Positions 17,173 through 27,114 of a stretch of DNA of 64,000 nucleotides are shown here, one piece after another. The stretch is from Pelagicoccus mobilis (GTDB lineage: Bacteria; Verrucomicrobiota; Verrucomicrobiia; Opitutales; Opitutaceae), in NCBI RefSeq assembly GCF_016595505.1, contig NZ_JAENIL010000025.1, positions 45,683-109,682 on the forward strand, in the 5' to 3' direction. The position numbers and the translations under genes were made by a program. How positions within the stretch are numbered: position 1 is the first letter of the stretch; each line of letters begins with the position of its first letter. A model generated the notes under the pieces. The model was not told the DNA's origin. It saw only the letters and a list, made by a program, of their open reading frames with translations, and ran no database searches.

Positions 17173-20100
17173 TAGTGGTGTCCTCCTTCGCTGTCAGAAT
17201 GGGAGTCATGGGAATCGTGCTTAGCAGCTTTCGGTGCCTTCGCCTTATACTCTTTCTTAGAGAGTGGCATATCGTGGTAGTCCGGCATCGCAGGATTTGG
17301 ATTGCGAACGCGGGCCATGAAGGTGGTACGTGGACGGGTGTTCAAGTAACCGAGAAGCGAATACGTACGCTCGTTTTCACGAAGCTCTGAAACGCGGCTC
17401 TTTGGATCCTTGAGGTCGCCGAATACGATCGCATCCGTTGGGCAAGACTGCTCACAGGCAACCTTGATGGTGCCATCCTTTACGCGAACGTCGTCGCTGT
17501 CGCCGGCCTTAGCCTGCTGAGCGATCTTTGCCTGGTTGATACGTTGTACACAGAAAGTACACTTTTCCATCACGCCGCGCATACGCACGGATACGTCTGG
17601 ATTTTGCGCCATTTGAACGAGCTCTGGCATGCCCTTTGGAGCGAGTGGCCCCATGTAGAGCTTGTCGAGCTGGCGTTGCTGGTAATCGAAGAAGTTGAAG
17701 CGGCGAACCTTATAAGGACAGTTGTTCGCGCAGTAACGAGTACCGATACAACGGTTGTACGCCATAGCGTTGAGGCCTTCCTCGTCGTGAACTGTCGCGT
17801 TAACTGGGCAAACAGTTTCACAAGGAGCAGTCTCACACTGCATACAAGCGATTGGCTGGAGAGAAACTTGTGGGTCTTCTGGGATCTCGGTGTTGTCCTT
17901 AGAACCAGAAGAGAAGTAGCGGTCCAAGCGAATCCAGTGCATCTCACGACCACGGCGAACCTGGTCACGACCTACTATTGGAATGTTATTTTCGCTTTGG
18001 CAGGCGATCACGCAGGAGTTACAGCCCGTACAAACGTTGAGGTCGATGCTCATGCCCCACTGATGAACGCCAGTCAGGTCAGGGTGTTCGTACATCGATC
18101 CGCCACGAGGCGTCTCGGTGATTTTCTGCTGAGTTGGCATGTCCGCATCCGCGCCGTAGATGGCTGGGGAGTGAGACTCCATACCCATGTGGTCAACCCA
18201 TGTCGGGTCCTTCTGGTAATCGTCGAGGTTCGTTTCACGAACGATCGCGCGACCTTCCATTGACCAGTGCTCTTGCGTTTCAGCGAGCTGGTACTCTTGA
18301 CCAGTGAGAGCGAGGGATGCGTTCGCGAGGAACGCGGAAGCAGAGCGGATCGCGTAAGCGCTGAATCCAGAAGCGGAACCAACACGGCCCGTCTTCGTGC
18401 GACCGTAACCGAGCGGAAGAACAACTGTGTAGCTGTCGAGACCTGGCTGGATGTGGATCGCGCCAGTAACTTCGCGGCCATCAACTGTGATCGTAGCAAC
18501 CTTAGCGAACTGAGCGCCGTCGCGAACCTTGTTCGGGTTCTTGCGAGCAACCTGGATCGCAGAATCCGCAGCGACGATATCGAGATCCTTAGCAAGCGCC
18601 GGGCTGATGATGATCGCGTTGTCCCAAGTGAGCTTAGTCATTGGGTCCGGACATTCCTGCAACCAACCGTTGTTGATGTAACGGCCATCATCGACAGTCG
18701 CATCGTTGAGGAAGCGAACTTCGAGATTGTCCTTGCTGGTCGGAGCTGCCGGAGCAGTGAAGCCCTTGAGCAGATCAGCGAGCTCTAGACCAGAAACATT
18801 GCTATTTGAAGTCTTGTAGCCTGCTTCAACGAAACCGGTGTTGAGGTAAGCTTCGAAGGCACGCTTGCCACCATTTCCGTTGTCGGACTGGAAGGTTGCG
18901 TAAACTTGGCTGTATCCATCCGAATTGGCTTCACCCACGAGGCGAGCGAGTACTTCGATTTCGGATACACCGTCGAAGAGTGGAAGGATCATTGGCTGCT
19001 GAGCAACCACGTCACCACCGTAAGTGCGGCCGTCACCCCAAGACTCAAGGAAGTGAGCTTGGAGGATGTGGTAGCTAGCCTTCTCAGAAGTTTCGTCGTT
19101 GTAGTAACCAACACGGATAACCTCCCCTACCTTGCCGATGAGTTCTGCGAAATCGAGATCGGCTGGAGCATTGTAAACTGGGTTACCACCGAGAACCACA
19201 AGTGACTCAACTGAACCAGCTTTGATGCTGTCAGCGAGGTCGCGGATGGAAGCGGTTTTGCCGTTATCAACGGAAACGAGAGAAACAGTCTTCTTCAGGT
19301 TGCCGAGCTTCTCATTGACCAAGAGGCCGAGAGCGTGGGCTTCTGGAGAGAGGTGCTGGCCAACAAAGACGAGGCTTTCACCCTTATGGCTTGCGAGGTC
19401 TTCCGCACACTTCGCTGCCCATTCCTTAGTTGCCGCGTCAAGCTTACCAGCGAGCGGGTTAAGGACTGGCTTGAGAGCGTTGCCTTCAACACCGAGGTTG
19501 ATTTCAAGAGCAACAGCAGCGAGGAAGGAAACCATCTGGCTCGAAGCGAGACGCTTGCGGTGGTCCGCCATAGCGCCAGTGAGCGAGAAGTTACTCTCTA
19601 CAGAGTAGAGGCGGTTCATGTCTTCCTTGCTGGAACGGATACGACGTCCGTCCGCGAACTGCTTGGAGAACTGAACAGCACCTTGCTCCTCGTCGAGGAA
19701 GTCAGCGTCAACCGCGAGGATGCGGGATGCCTTAGTCAGGTCGTACTTCGGCTGAAGCGTGTCGTTGCCGGTTACTTTAGCGGCAGCGATGCCAGCGTTG
19801 GTAGCGTCGATCGCGTCGTACTCAGCCCAAGTCGCTTGCGGAAAGGCTTTGAGGAAAGCCTTCTTGAGGCGGAGGCGAGTCGGCGAAGAAGAGCTTTCAG
19901 CGAGAATCGCAACGCCCTTACCATTAGAAGCCGCGTACTTCTTATTGAGGCTCGCGAGCAGATCATTGACGTCTGCGTTCGAAATTTTGGCAGTTCCCTT
20001 CGTGTGAGCTGAAGCACGGTCAGGATCGTAGAGGTCGAGAATCGCAGCCTGCGCTTTACGAGTCGTGCCACCTTTGTAACCCTTATGATCGTCGTTACCT

Positions 20101-20468
20101 TCGATCTTTGTTGGGCGACCGGTGTGGGTCTCAACGAGAAGCGGAAGCGTTTCGCCGCGAAGCGGGAAACCGGTCGCGTAGTAAAGAGCTTGGCCAGGAA
20201 TCTGGTGCTCCGGCATCTTGGAGTGCGGGAGAATGTGAGACTCCGGACGACGGCAACCGGCGAAACCGAGACCGCCAATCGCAAAGGATGCCGCCATGAT
20301 CTTGAAGAAGTGGCGACGATCCACTTCGTTCATCTCGGAAGCTTCCGGTCCAAACTCGCGCTCTACTTGGGCGAGGAATTCAGGAGATTGCGACAGATCG
20401 TCGAGGCTACGCCAATAGCGCGGGCCTGACAATTCCGCTTCTGGGTGTGTGTAAGGTGCGCGTTTCAT
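17172..20468 (-). CDS. actB: Alternative Complex III subunit ActB (molybdopterin-oxidoreductase-like domain plus iron-sulphur domain)
   Basis: The protein has 1098 residues. A Tat-type motif RRHFFK lies at 51-56, followed by a hydrophobic stretch ending in a possible lipidation Cys72 (GLGFAGC). Residues about 75-760 resemble the molybdopterin enzyme fold, but in Alternative Complex III this part holds no molybdenum. The C-terminal third is an NrfC/PsrB-type ferredoxin domain with Cys clusters [39 protein letters not shown] and CEQSC, which fit three [4Fe-4S] and one [3Fe-4S] centre. It moves electrons from quinol at ActC to the haems of ActA. It overlaps actA by 4 bp and actC by 1 bp. Confidence 0.96.
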
Positions 20469-21121
20469 CGGTGGCAGCCTGTGCAGCTTTCTGGAGGAGT
20501 GATGTTGCGTTCTTCAACAAACATGTGGCCGTCCTTGATCTGGCCCTGCTTGCCGCCTGGGTGCTCCCAGTCGAGATCGAAGACCTTGTCGATAGGACGA
20601 AGGACTTCTTCTGGGTGACGGTGACAGTCGAGACACCAGCTCATGCTCATCGGCTCGGCGTGGGAAACGACTTCCATTTCGTCGACTCGACCGTGACATT
20701 CCACACAGGAAACGCCGCGGTTCACGTGAGCTTGGTGGCTGAAGTAGACGTAGTCGGGCACCTCGTGCACACGCTCCCACGCAACCGGCTCGCCTGTCGC
20801 GTAGCTCTCGCGGATCGGAGCCAGCAACGGGCTGTCCGTCTTGATCATGCTGTGACACTTCATACATGTGTCCGCAGCAGGGATGTTTGCGACGTCGGAC
20901 TGATCGACCTTATCGTGACAGTAACGGCAATCGAGACCGAGCTCGTTCACGTGGAAACTGTGGTCGTAAGGGACCGGCTGAGTCGGCTCATAGCCGACGC
21001 GCACATACTTCGGCGTCACATAATAGGTGATGCCAGCGAGGAGCGTAGTCACGAAGACGAAGACAAAAACAACGATCTTCAGTGGCAACGCGTTCGTCCA
21101 CTTGGGAAACACTTTAGACAT
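20465..21121 (-). CDS. actA: Alternative Complex III subunit ActA (pentahaem cytochrome c)
   Basis: The 218-residue protein has one N-terminal membrane helix (about 14-34) and five CXXCH haem sites: CRYCH, CMKCH, CVECH, CLDCH and CTGCH. The last lies only one residue from the C terminus. Additional His residues (YDHSFHVNELGLD, YFSHQAHVNRG) can serve as distal ligands. ActA collects electrons from the iron-sulphur chain of ActB in the periplasm. It is the first of the six act genes and overlaps actB by 4 bp. Length and haem count match ActA of other phyla. Confidence 0.95.
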   Translation of the reverse strand: MSKVFPKWTNALPLKIVVFVFVFVTTLLAGITYYVTPKYVRVGYEPTQPVPYDHSFHVNELGLDCRYCHDKVDQSDVANIPAADTCMKCHSMIKTDSPLLAPIRESYATGEPVAWERVHEVPDYVYFSHQAHVNRGVSCVECHGRVDEMEVVSHAEPMSMSWCLDCHRHPEEVLRPIDKVFDLDWEHPGGKQGQIKDGHMFVEERNITPPESCTGCHR

Positions 21122-21160
21122 AGCGGAAAATGGTTTGCCCTTCCTTGTAAGGGAAAGTCG

Positions 21161-21355
21161 TTAGGCGAAACGCGAGTCCTCTCGGTTAACCGAGCGAGGA
21201 TCCTGCCGCAGCTTTATATTAGAGGCGGACTCTGGAGTCGCGCTCTTGGACCTATTAGCCTGGCTGCGAGCCAGTATTTTAGGCAATGCGATTACGCCGG
21301 CCACGACGGCCGCGATCGCAAGCAGAAACGATTTGCGGGAATTTTCGGAACTCAC
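21161..21355 (-). CDS. Small membrane protein upstream of actA
   Basis: A frame of 64 codons begins at a GTG (21353-21355) and ends 39 bp before actA. The product has one hydrophobic helix (about 9-27, SFLLAIAAVVAGVIALPKIL), preceded by polar residues and followed by a basic, charged tail. This layout suggests a small inner membrane protein, perhaps an assembly factor or tiny subunit of Alternative Complex III. No family is recognised and no Shine-Dalgarno sequence is visible. The reading frame is supported mainly by the coherent membrane segment and its operon position. Confidence 0.55.
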   Translation of the reverse strand: MSSENSRKSFLLAIAAVVAGVIALPKILARSQANRSKSATPESASNIKLRQDPRSVNREDSRFA

Positions 21356-21514
21356 TGAGCAGAAGGTTAGGCGTTAGAGGAAAACGGAGTGAAAGAGACA
21401 AAAATCGAAAAGCAAATAAAATGTTGGGCGCTTTGTTTGCCAAAGAATCGGTTATTAGATCACGCGCACCCCATTAGTCGCGTTTCTAATAGCCATGAAC
21501 GCCACACATGCAAA

Positions 21515-22213
21515 TCAATCGACGAAAAGGCCATCTTCCATGCGGAGGATGCGGTCGCAGCGCTCAGCAAGGTCGGGATTGTGCGTAACAATCAACACAG
21601 CCTGCTGATGCTCCTTAGCCAGACGGGTAAGCAGATCGAATACCATCATCGAGTTTTTAACATCGAGATTACCAGTCGGTTCGTCCGCTAGAAGCACGCT
21701 TGGCCGATTCGCCAACGCCCTGGCGATCGCCACCCGTTGCTGCTCTCCACCGGAAAGCTGCGATGGACGTCGGCCCGTCTTCTCACCAAGCCCTACCTGC
21801 CCCAGCAACTCCGTGGCGCGAGAGACCATTTCCTCCTCGGAGAGCTGCCCGAGCTTACGCATCGGCAACATCACATTCTCGAGCGCGGTAAACTCAGGAA
21901 GCAGAAAGTGAAACTGGAAAACGAAGCCGATATGCTCGCAGCGAATATCCGTATGCGTGCCATCTCGATCGCGAGGCACATCTTCGCCGCAAACGGAAAT
22001 GCTTCCATCATCCTGCCAATCGAGCAGTCCTAGAAGATAAAGCAACGTACTCTTCCCGCAGCCAGACGGCCCCACCACAGCGGAGACTTCAGATCGGTGC
22101 AGATCGAGATCAACCCCCTTGAGCACATGCACCCGCGTCTCCCCTTCACCGAGGTACTTTTGCAGACCACGGCAAGACATCGCCACTTCCGTTGAAACAG
22201 CCGAATCGCTCAT
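21515..22213 (-). CDS. lolD: LolD-type ABC transporter ATPase
   Basis: The 232-residue ATPase belongs to the LolD/MacB branch. It has Walker [11 protein letters not shown]-loop [18 protein letters not shown], signature [15 protein letters not shown], Walker [13 protein letters not shown] and the H-loop His in [10 protein letters not shown] place the start at the ATG at 22213, because it overlaps the stop codon of the permease gene as ATGA; the longer frame to 22339 lies within the permease gene. With the permease it probably drives lipoprotein release from the inner membrane or a similar MacB-like export. The symbol is tentative since MacB-type exporters look the same at this level. Confidence 0.88.
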   Translation of the reverse strand: MSDSAVSTEVAMSCRGLQKYLGEGETRVHVLKGVDLDLHRSEVSAVVGPSGCGKSTLLYLLGLLDWQDDGSISVCGEDVPRDRDGTHTDIRCEHIGFVFQFHFLLPEFTALENVMLPMRKLGQLSEEEMVSRATELLGQVGLGEKTGRRPSQLSGGEQQRVAIARALANRPSVLLADEPTGNLDVKNSMMVFDLLTRLAKEHQQAVLIVTHNPDLAERCDRILRMEDGLFVD

Positions 22214-23463
22214 GAGGCAGTCCCCCGAATCACATCGCCCGGCACGAGACGGGCCGCGCGGCGAGCAGGAGCTAAACTCGCCACCATCACTATAATAACA
22301 GCGGTCACGGCCGCCCAGAAGTAGTGCATCGCCGACCACTCGACGACATAGCTATCGGTCGAGAAAATCCCGCGTACGCGCAGCGGCAAATTCGACACTC
22401 CCCAAGTCACGGCGGCCCCGAGTGCAAAACCAAACATAATCCCAAACACCAACACGATCCCGCCCTGCCAAAGGAAGATCGCCGAAATGTCCGCCCGGCT
22501 GTAGCCCATCGAACGCAAGATCGCTATCTCTCGGGTCTTCTCCATAACAATCATCACCAAGGTATTAAACATCCCGAGGCCAGAAATGAAGATGATGGTC
22601 GAAACCGTTATCACCGCCGATACCTGCAAAGCCTTGAACACGTCGAGCCAGACCTTCTCCCGGTCCTGCCAGGGTGCTGCCGAGTGATTCGTCATATTCT
22701 CGATCACGACCGAATCATACTCAGCACGATCGCGATCGAACACGCTTACCTGCACGAAGCTGACTCCGTGCGGCTTCTTCAAAAGCGAACGAGCCTGGTC
22801 GAGATGCATGAAAATACGCACCCGATCGATATCTGATACTCCAGTTTCGTACACCCCGCTCACTTGATAACGGTTCTGATCCCCACGGTTCTCTATTATA
22901 ATAGAGTCACCCACCCTCGCCTGAAGACGATCGGCTAATTTTCGGCCAATCAAAATCCCCGTCGGGGTCGACCGGAACTCTTCGATACTACCAAAAACGA
23001 TCTGATCCTCGAGATCGGAAACCGATATGTGGTCATTAAGCACAATACCGTAAACTTGGGCCGACTCTGAACGAAGCGGGCTCTGCACCAAAACCCTCCC
23101 CTTTAAAACCGAGGAAGTAGACGCGATGTTGTCCATGGTGCGAAGAGCGTCGATAATCTCATCCGGATACTCCACGCCTTCGACATAACGCCGGTTTCCT
23201 CGGTCAGCCACGAAGAACTTGGATCCGGAGGTCGTACTCGAAGCCGCCTCGACATGAGCGAGCGTATTCTGAAACCGATCCTCAATTCGGATTGCTCCGT
23301 CCGTCCCCAAAATGGTTCGGATAAAAAACTCCTCGAACCCACTCAACTGAGCCTGCGTCACGATAAAAAAACCGACGCCAAACGCGATGCCGCAAAGGCT
23401 CATCAACAGGGAGCGCTTCTTCGCTATCAAAAACCGGATCGCTATCTGAATATTGGGAGTCAT
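22210..23463 (-). CDS. LolC/LolE-like ABC transporter permease (FtsX family)
   Basis: The 417-residue permease has an N-terminal membrane helix (about 19-40, SLLMSLCGIAFGVGFFIV), a large periplasmic domain of about 230 residues, and three C-terminal helices forming an FtsX domain (ITVSTIIFISGLGMFNTLVMI, IFLWQGGIVLVFGIMFGFALG, HYFWAAVTAVIIVMVASLAPA). This is the LolC/E and MacB topology. The motif MEKTREIAILRSMGYSR before the second helix is typical of the family. It overlaps the ATPase gene by 4 bp. A single permease gene suggests a homodimer. It follows gspF by 114 bp but is probably a separate unit. Confidence 0.9.
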   Translation of the reverse strand: MTPNIQIAIRFLIAKKRSLLMSLCGIAFGVGFFIVTQAQLSGFEEFFIRTILGTDGAIRIEDRFQNTLAHVEAASSTTSGSKFFVADRGNRRYVEGVEYPDEIIDALRTMDNIASTSSVLKGRVLVQSPLRSESAQVYGIVLNDHISVSDLEDQIVFGSIEEFRSTPTGILIGRKLADRLQARVGDSIIIENRGDQNRYQVSGVYETGVSDIDRVRIFMHLDQARSLLKKPHGVSFVQVSVFDRDRAEYDSVVIENMTNHSAAPWQDREKVWLDVFKALQVSAVITVSTIIFISGLGMFNTLVMIVMEKTREIAILRSMGYSRADISAIFLWQGGIVLVFGIMFGFALGAAVTWGVSNLPLRVRGIFSTDSYVVEWSAMHYFWAAVTAVIIVMVASLAPARRAARLVPGDVIRGTAS

Positions 23464-23577
23464 CGAAAGGGACGGCCAACCTAGGCAACTTTGTTCCGAG
23501 CATTCAACTACAACTTTCGCCGATCTCAGATCAACTCAGCTACCGCGCTCCTTAAAGTATTCAACGCACGGATATCC

Positions 23578-24825
23578 CTAGCCCGACAAACTCCCGCTAA
23601 GCTGAAACACCGCCGAAATGATCCCCAGAGCCACAAGCCCCACGAAAATAAAGACGAAGACCAACACCCCCACCGACATCACTCCGATGAAAGACTTGAT
23701 CGCCTTGTCCACTCGATCCGAATACTGACGCGAAAGCTGCTTCAGCCCCGGCACCACGTTACCCGTGTTTTCGCCAACCGTAAAAATATCCAAAGCCATG
23801 CCATCGAAGTAGCCCGTCCCCTTGAACGCGCCCGACAGAGATGACCCTTCCGTCACCTTGCCCCGCGCATCGACGAAGCGCTCGCGCATCGCATGGTTCG
23901 TCAGCGAACGCTCCGACATGTGCAAAGACTGGACCATGGTGATCCCATTCTCCAGCAGAAGCGACAAGACCTGAGTCAAACGCAACACCTGCACATCCCT
24001 GATAAAGTTGCCCAGCATCGTGATCCGAAGCGTCAACTCGTCAAACTTGAGCCGTCCCGCCGCAGTAGCCCTCCAAGACATCGTCGCCACAACACCCCCG
24101 ACAACCACCAAAGCCACGATCCAACCATAGGACAAAGCCCACGTCGCCAAGCCAATCAGCAACTTTGTCGACCACGGCAAATTTCCGCCGAGAGAAGTCA
24201 GCAATCCCTCGATTCGCGGCAGCAGAAAAAACAGAAACATCAACACGAGCCCAAAGGCCACAAACATCAAAAACGCCGGGTACGCCATCGCCGCGCTTAG
24301 CTTCGCTTTGATCGCCTTCGTCTCCTCGAGGTTCACAACCAGACGTCCCAAAACATTATTGAGATTACCCGTCGCCTCCCCGGCCTCGATCAAACTCACC
24401 ATACTGTCGTCGAAAACCTTATCCTGCTTCCGACACGCCTCCGACAAAGAACGCCCTTGCCTCACATCATCCCAAAGCACCGTCGCGAGGTGCTTCTGAG
24501 AACGATCGTTCAAACGAGAGCTCATCAACTGCAGGGCATCTCCAGCCTGCACCCCACACGCCAACAATTCCTTCAAGGCAGTCAAAAACGGAAGCGTCAC
24601 CTTGCTATCAAGTTTCACGGCACCCCTGCCCGCTCCGATCGAAAACAAGCCCTCAAACGGATTCGATTTGCCGCCCCCCGTCTCGCTTCCGCTCTCGCTT
24701 ACCGAAACCGGACGCAGCTTCTGAGCGCTCAATTTCTGCAGAGCATGCTTTCGCGAAGTCGCCTCGATCTCCCCTCGTGTCGACGCCCCCGACGCGTCCC
24801 TCGCACTGTATTTAAAAGTAGGCAC
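23578..24825 (-). CDS. gspF: Type II secretion inner membrane platform protein GspF
   Basis: The 415-residue protein has the two repeated T2SSF domains, each with a cytosolic helical part followed by membrane helices. Visible features are PTFKYSARDASGASTRGEIEA at the N terminus (shared by GspF and PilC), FDDSMVSLIEAGEATGNL in the first repeat, and FDGMALDIFTVGENTGNVVPGL in the second. GspF links the GspE ATPase to the pseudopilus base. It is the last gene of the secretion operon, 4 bp after gspE. A polymorphic Gly-rich linker lies at about 45-55. Confidence 0.94.
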   Translation of the reverse strand: MPTFKYSARDASGASTRGEIEATSRKHALQKLSAQKLRPVSVSESGSETGGGKSNPFEGLFSIGAGRGAVKLDSKVTLPFLTALKELLACGVQAGDALQLMSSRLNDRSQKHLATVLWDDVRQGRSLSEACRKQDKVFDDSMVSLIEAGEATGNLNNVLGRLVVNLEETKAIKAKLSAAMAYPAFLMFVAFGLVLMFLFFLLPRIEGLLTSLGGNLPWSTKLLIGLATWALSYGWIVALVVVGGVVATMSWRATAAGRLKFDELTLRITMLGNFIRDVQVLRLTQVLSLLLENGITMVQSLHMSERSLTNHAMRERFVDARGKVTEGSSLSGAFKGTGYFDGMALDIFTVGENTGNVVPGLKQLSRQYSDRVDKAIKSFIGVMSVGVLVFVFIFVGLVALGIISAVFQLSGSLSG

Positions 24826-24829
24826 CTGA

Positions 24830-26533
24830 CTATTCGCCTTCCTTAACTGAAATCGTACGCACCACCTCTTCCAAGGTCGTCAACTTACGATCCACCAAAT
24901 TCCAACCGGAACGCCCCAGCGTAACCATGCCTGCCTCCAGCCCAAGCCCACGGATAACCGGAGCCGCCTCTCGACGCACAATCGGATCGTGCATCTTCTC
25001 AGTCATGCGGAGGATTTCGTAAATCCCGATACGTCCCTTGTATCCAATTCCCCTACACGTCTCACAGCCGACCGATTCCGGAAGCTGCGTTACCCCCGCC
25101 CCAACCGACGGATCCAAGTCCAGAACCTTCAAAGCATCCTCGACCTCCGACGGTTCAGCAGCGCGCATCGTCATGCAGGACGGACAGGCCCGACGCAGCA
25201 ACCGCTGAGCGATCACCATCTCCACAGACGAAGCGATCAAGAACGGCTCAACTCCCATATCGATCAAACGCGTGATCGCGCCCGCCGCGTCGTTCGTATG
25301 CAGAGTCGAGAAAACCAAGTGACCCGTGAGAGACGCTTGCACCGCGATCTCCGCAGTTTCGCGGTCACGAATTTCGCCCACCATGATCACGTTCGGATCC
25401 TGACGCAAAACGTGACGCAACGCCTCCGCAAAACCAAAGCCAATATCCGGTTTCACCTGAATCTGGTTCACGCCGGCCACCTCGTACTCAATCGGATCCT
25501 CCACCGTGATGATACGTCGATCCTCGGAATTGATCGAACGGATAAACGCATTCAAAGAGGTCGACTTACCGGAGCCCGTTGGCCCAGTTACCAAAATGAT
25601 CCCGTGCGGCAGATTCAACACGCGGTCAACGATCCCCGTATCCCGCTCAGACATACCGAGCTGCGCCATACTGAGAGGCTTATCCTTCTTATTGAGGAGA
25701 CGCAAACTGATGCTTTCCCCATACATCACCGGCATTGTCGAAAGACGAATATCCAGCGTTGTCGACCCCACCTTGTGATTAATACGGCCATCTTGAGGCA
25801 AGCGACGCTCCGAAATATTCAGCTTCGCCATGATCTTCAGACGCGAAACAATCGCGTCCTGAAAGCGTCTCAAGTTTTCGGGCACAGGAACAGGCACAAG
25901 CAAGCCATCGATTCGATAGCGGATTCGGAGGTAATCCTCCATCGGCTCGAAATGGATATCCGTCGCCCCACCAGTAATCGCCTGATTGAAGACTTCATTT
26001 ACAAAGCGAATGATCGCCGCGTCCTCATCCTCTTCCTCTTCGACCTGATCAGCAGCAAGCTCAGCTTCCAACTCAAACGAGTCATCCAAACTCTCCGCGC
26101 CAACACCAAGGTTTTGCGTAATGAAATTAGAAATACGCTCCGGATGAGCGATCACCCACTCAGGACGCTCGCCGCAAGCAGCAAAAACCCAATCGTCCAT
26201 CTCCGGCGTCACCGGCCACGCAGTCGCCAAAACAAACGGTTGCTCAGCAGACTCGTCGTCCACGTCCGAATCCAATGAACGAATCGGCACGCAATGAAAC
26301 TCATGCAAAATCCGCACCGGCACGCGTTGTAAAGCCTGCAGATCGAATCGGCTGTCTTCGATCTTCGAAACGCAACACCACTGAGCAAGCTCACCCACGA
26401 GCTCGATTAAGCTGCGCCCCGCATAGCTCGCCACCTTATCGAGGCGTTCACCCCGCCGAGCAGCAGCGATATCCTCAAGCTGCTCTTCTGTCAGACCAAA
26501 CCGACTCTCAAAAACCGTATCTGCAACCTGCAT
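24830..26533 (-). CDS. gspE: Type II secretion ATPase GspE
   Basis: This is the 567-residue hexameric ATPase that powers pseudopilus assembly. An N-terminal T2SSE_N-like domain (about 10-140) precedes an acidic linker (EEEEDEDAA at 165-173). The ATPase core follows, with Walker A GPTGSGKST (316-324), an Asp box, Walker B NVIMVGEIRDRETAE and the His box STLHTNDAAGAI. The C-terminal zinc-binding C-M domain has CPSC and CETC pairs with GYKGRIGIYEIL. The fold matches the GspE/PilB family; the neighbours make GspE the better name. It lies 6 bp downstream of the small secreted gene. Confidence 0.95.
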   Translation of the reverse strand: MQVADTVFESRFGLTEEQLEDIAAARRGERLDKVASYAGRSLIELVGELAQWCCVSKIEDSRFDLQALQRVPVRILHEFHCVPIRSLDSDVDDESAEQPFVLATAWPVTPEMDDWVFAACGERPEWVIAHPERISNFITQNLGVGAESLDDSFELEAELAADQVEEEEDEDAAIIRFVNEVFNQAITGGATDIHFEPMEDYLRIRYRIDGLLVPVPVPENLRRFQDAIVSRLKIMAKLNISERRLPQDGRINHKVGSTTLDIRLSTMPVMYGESISLRLLNKKDKPLSMAQLGMSERDTGIVDRVLNLPHGIILVTGPTGSGKSTSLNAFIRSINSEDRRIITVEDPIEYEVAGVNQIQVKPDIGFGFAEALRHVLRQDPNVIMVGEIRDRETAEIAVQASLTGHLVFSTLHTNDAAGAITRLIDMGVEPFLIASSVEMVIAQRLLRRACPSCMTMRAAEPSEVEDALKVLDLDPSVGAGVTQLPESVGCETCRGIGYKGRIGIYEILRMTEKMHDPIVRREAAPVIRGLGLEAGMVTLGRSGWNLVDRKLTTLEEVVRTISVKEGE

Positions 26534-26539
26534 ACTCGT

Positions 26540-27100
26540 CTAGTTTCCTGTGTTACGATTACGCTCTTCCAATTGCTGACGTCGCTCCGCGCGCCGCCGA
26601 CGGATCTCCTCCGCGACACGCTGAATCCGTGCCCGAGCTTCTTCATCCGACTCAACTCGCTCCCCAGGACGTCGCCCCGGCGTAGCCGTCGCAGCCGCCG
26701 TTGCAGCCTGAACAGGAGGAACCTTTTTCGGTGCGATCTTCAACGACTCGATCTTCACCTTGTTCAAGGAGAGCTTTTTCGAAACGCCCCCCTGCGCAAT
26801 CACCACAGTTTCACTCTCCGGGTCAAACCGACTAAACGAAACGCCAAACTCCCCGATCTTGTCTTCGTCCACCCAGATATTCCGCTTCGCTTTCGTATCA
26901 TACAGGCTGATACGCACTCGATCCCCAATTTCCATGATCCCATTAAATTGAAACCCATCGAGCGTAGTAACCGGAGGCGGGGCGACTTCGACGCTAGCAG
27001 CCGAACTCCTAGAAGGAGTCTTAAACGGACTATCACTATCCTGAGCCTTCAACGGAACGACACACAAGGTTGCCGAAAGAATCAATAATCGTCCTACCAT
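26540..27100 (-). CDS. Type II secretion-associated periplasmic protein, possible GspC/PilP-like
   Basis: The 186-residue product has an N-terminal signal or anchor sequence (LLILSATLCVVPLKAQ). Next comes a proline-rich segment and a compact beta-rich domain (about 48-125, FNGIMEIGDRVRISLYDTK ... WVDEDKIGEFGVSF ... TVVIAQGGVSKKLSLNKV) whose repeating strand pattern resembles the HR domain of GspC or PilP. The C terminus (about 150-186) is a highly charged Arg/Glu helix. It lies between gspD and gspE with gaps of 14 and 6 bp. No other gspC candidate exists in the operon, so it may connect the secretin to the inner membrane platform. That role is inferred from position and fold pattern only. 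Confidence 0.7.
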   Translation of the reverse strand: MVGRLLILSATLCVVPLKAQDSDSPFKTPSRSSAASVEVAPPPVTTLDGFQFNGIMEIGDRVRISLYDTKAKRNIWVDEDKIGEFGVSFSRFDPESETVVIAQGGVSKKLSLNKVKIESLKIAPKKVPPVQAATAAATATPGRRPGERVESDEEARARIQRVAEEIRRRRAERRQQLEERNRNTGN

Positions 27101-27114
27101 CGGATTACCTCCTA

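Noticed and set aside
21515..23463. LolCD-like genes as part of the type II secretion operon
   Set aside because: They follow gspF by 114 bp on the same strand, but that gap is much larger than the operon spacing and the functions are distinct; co-transcription is not supported.
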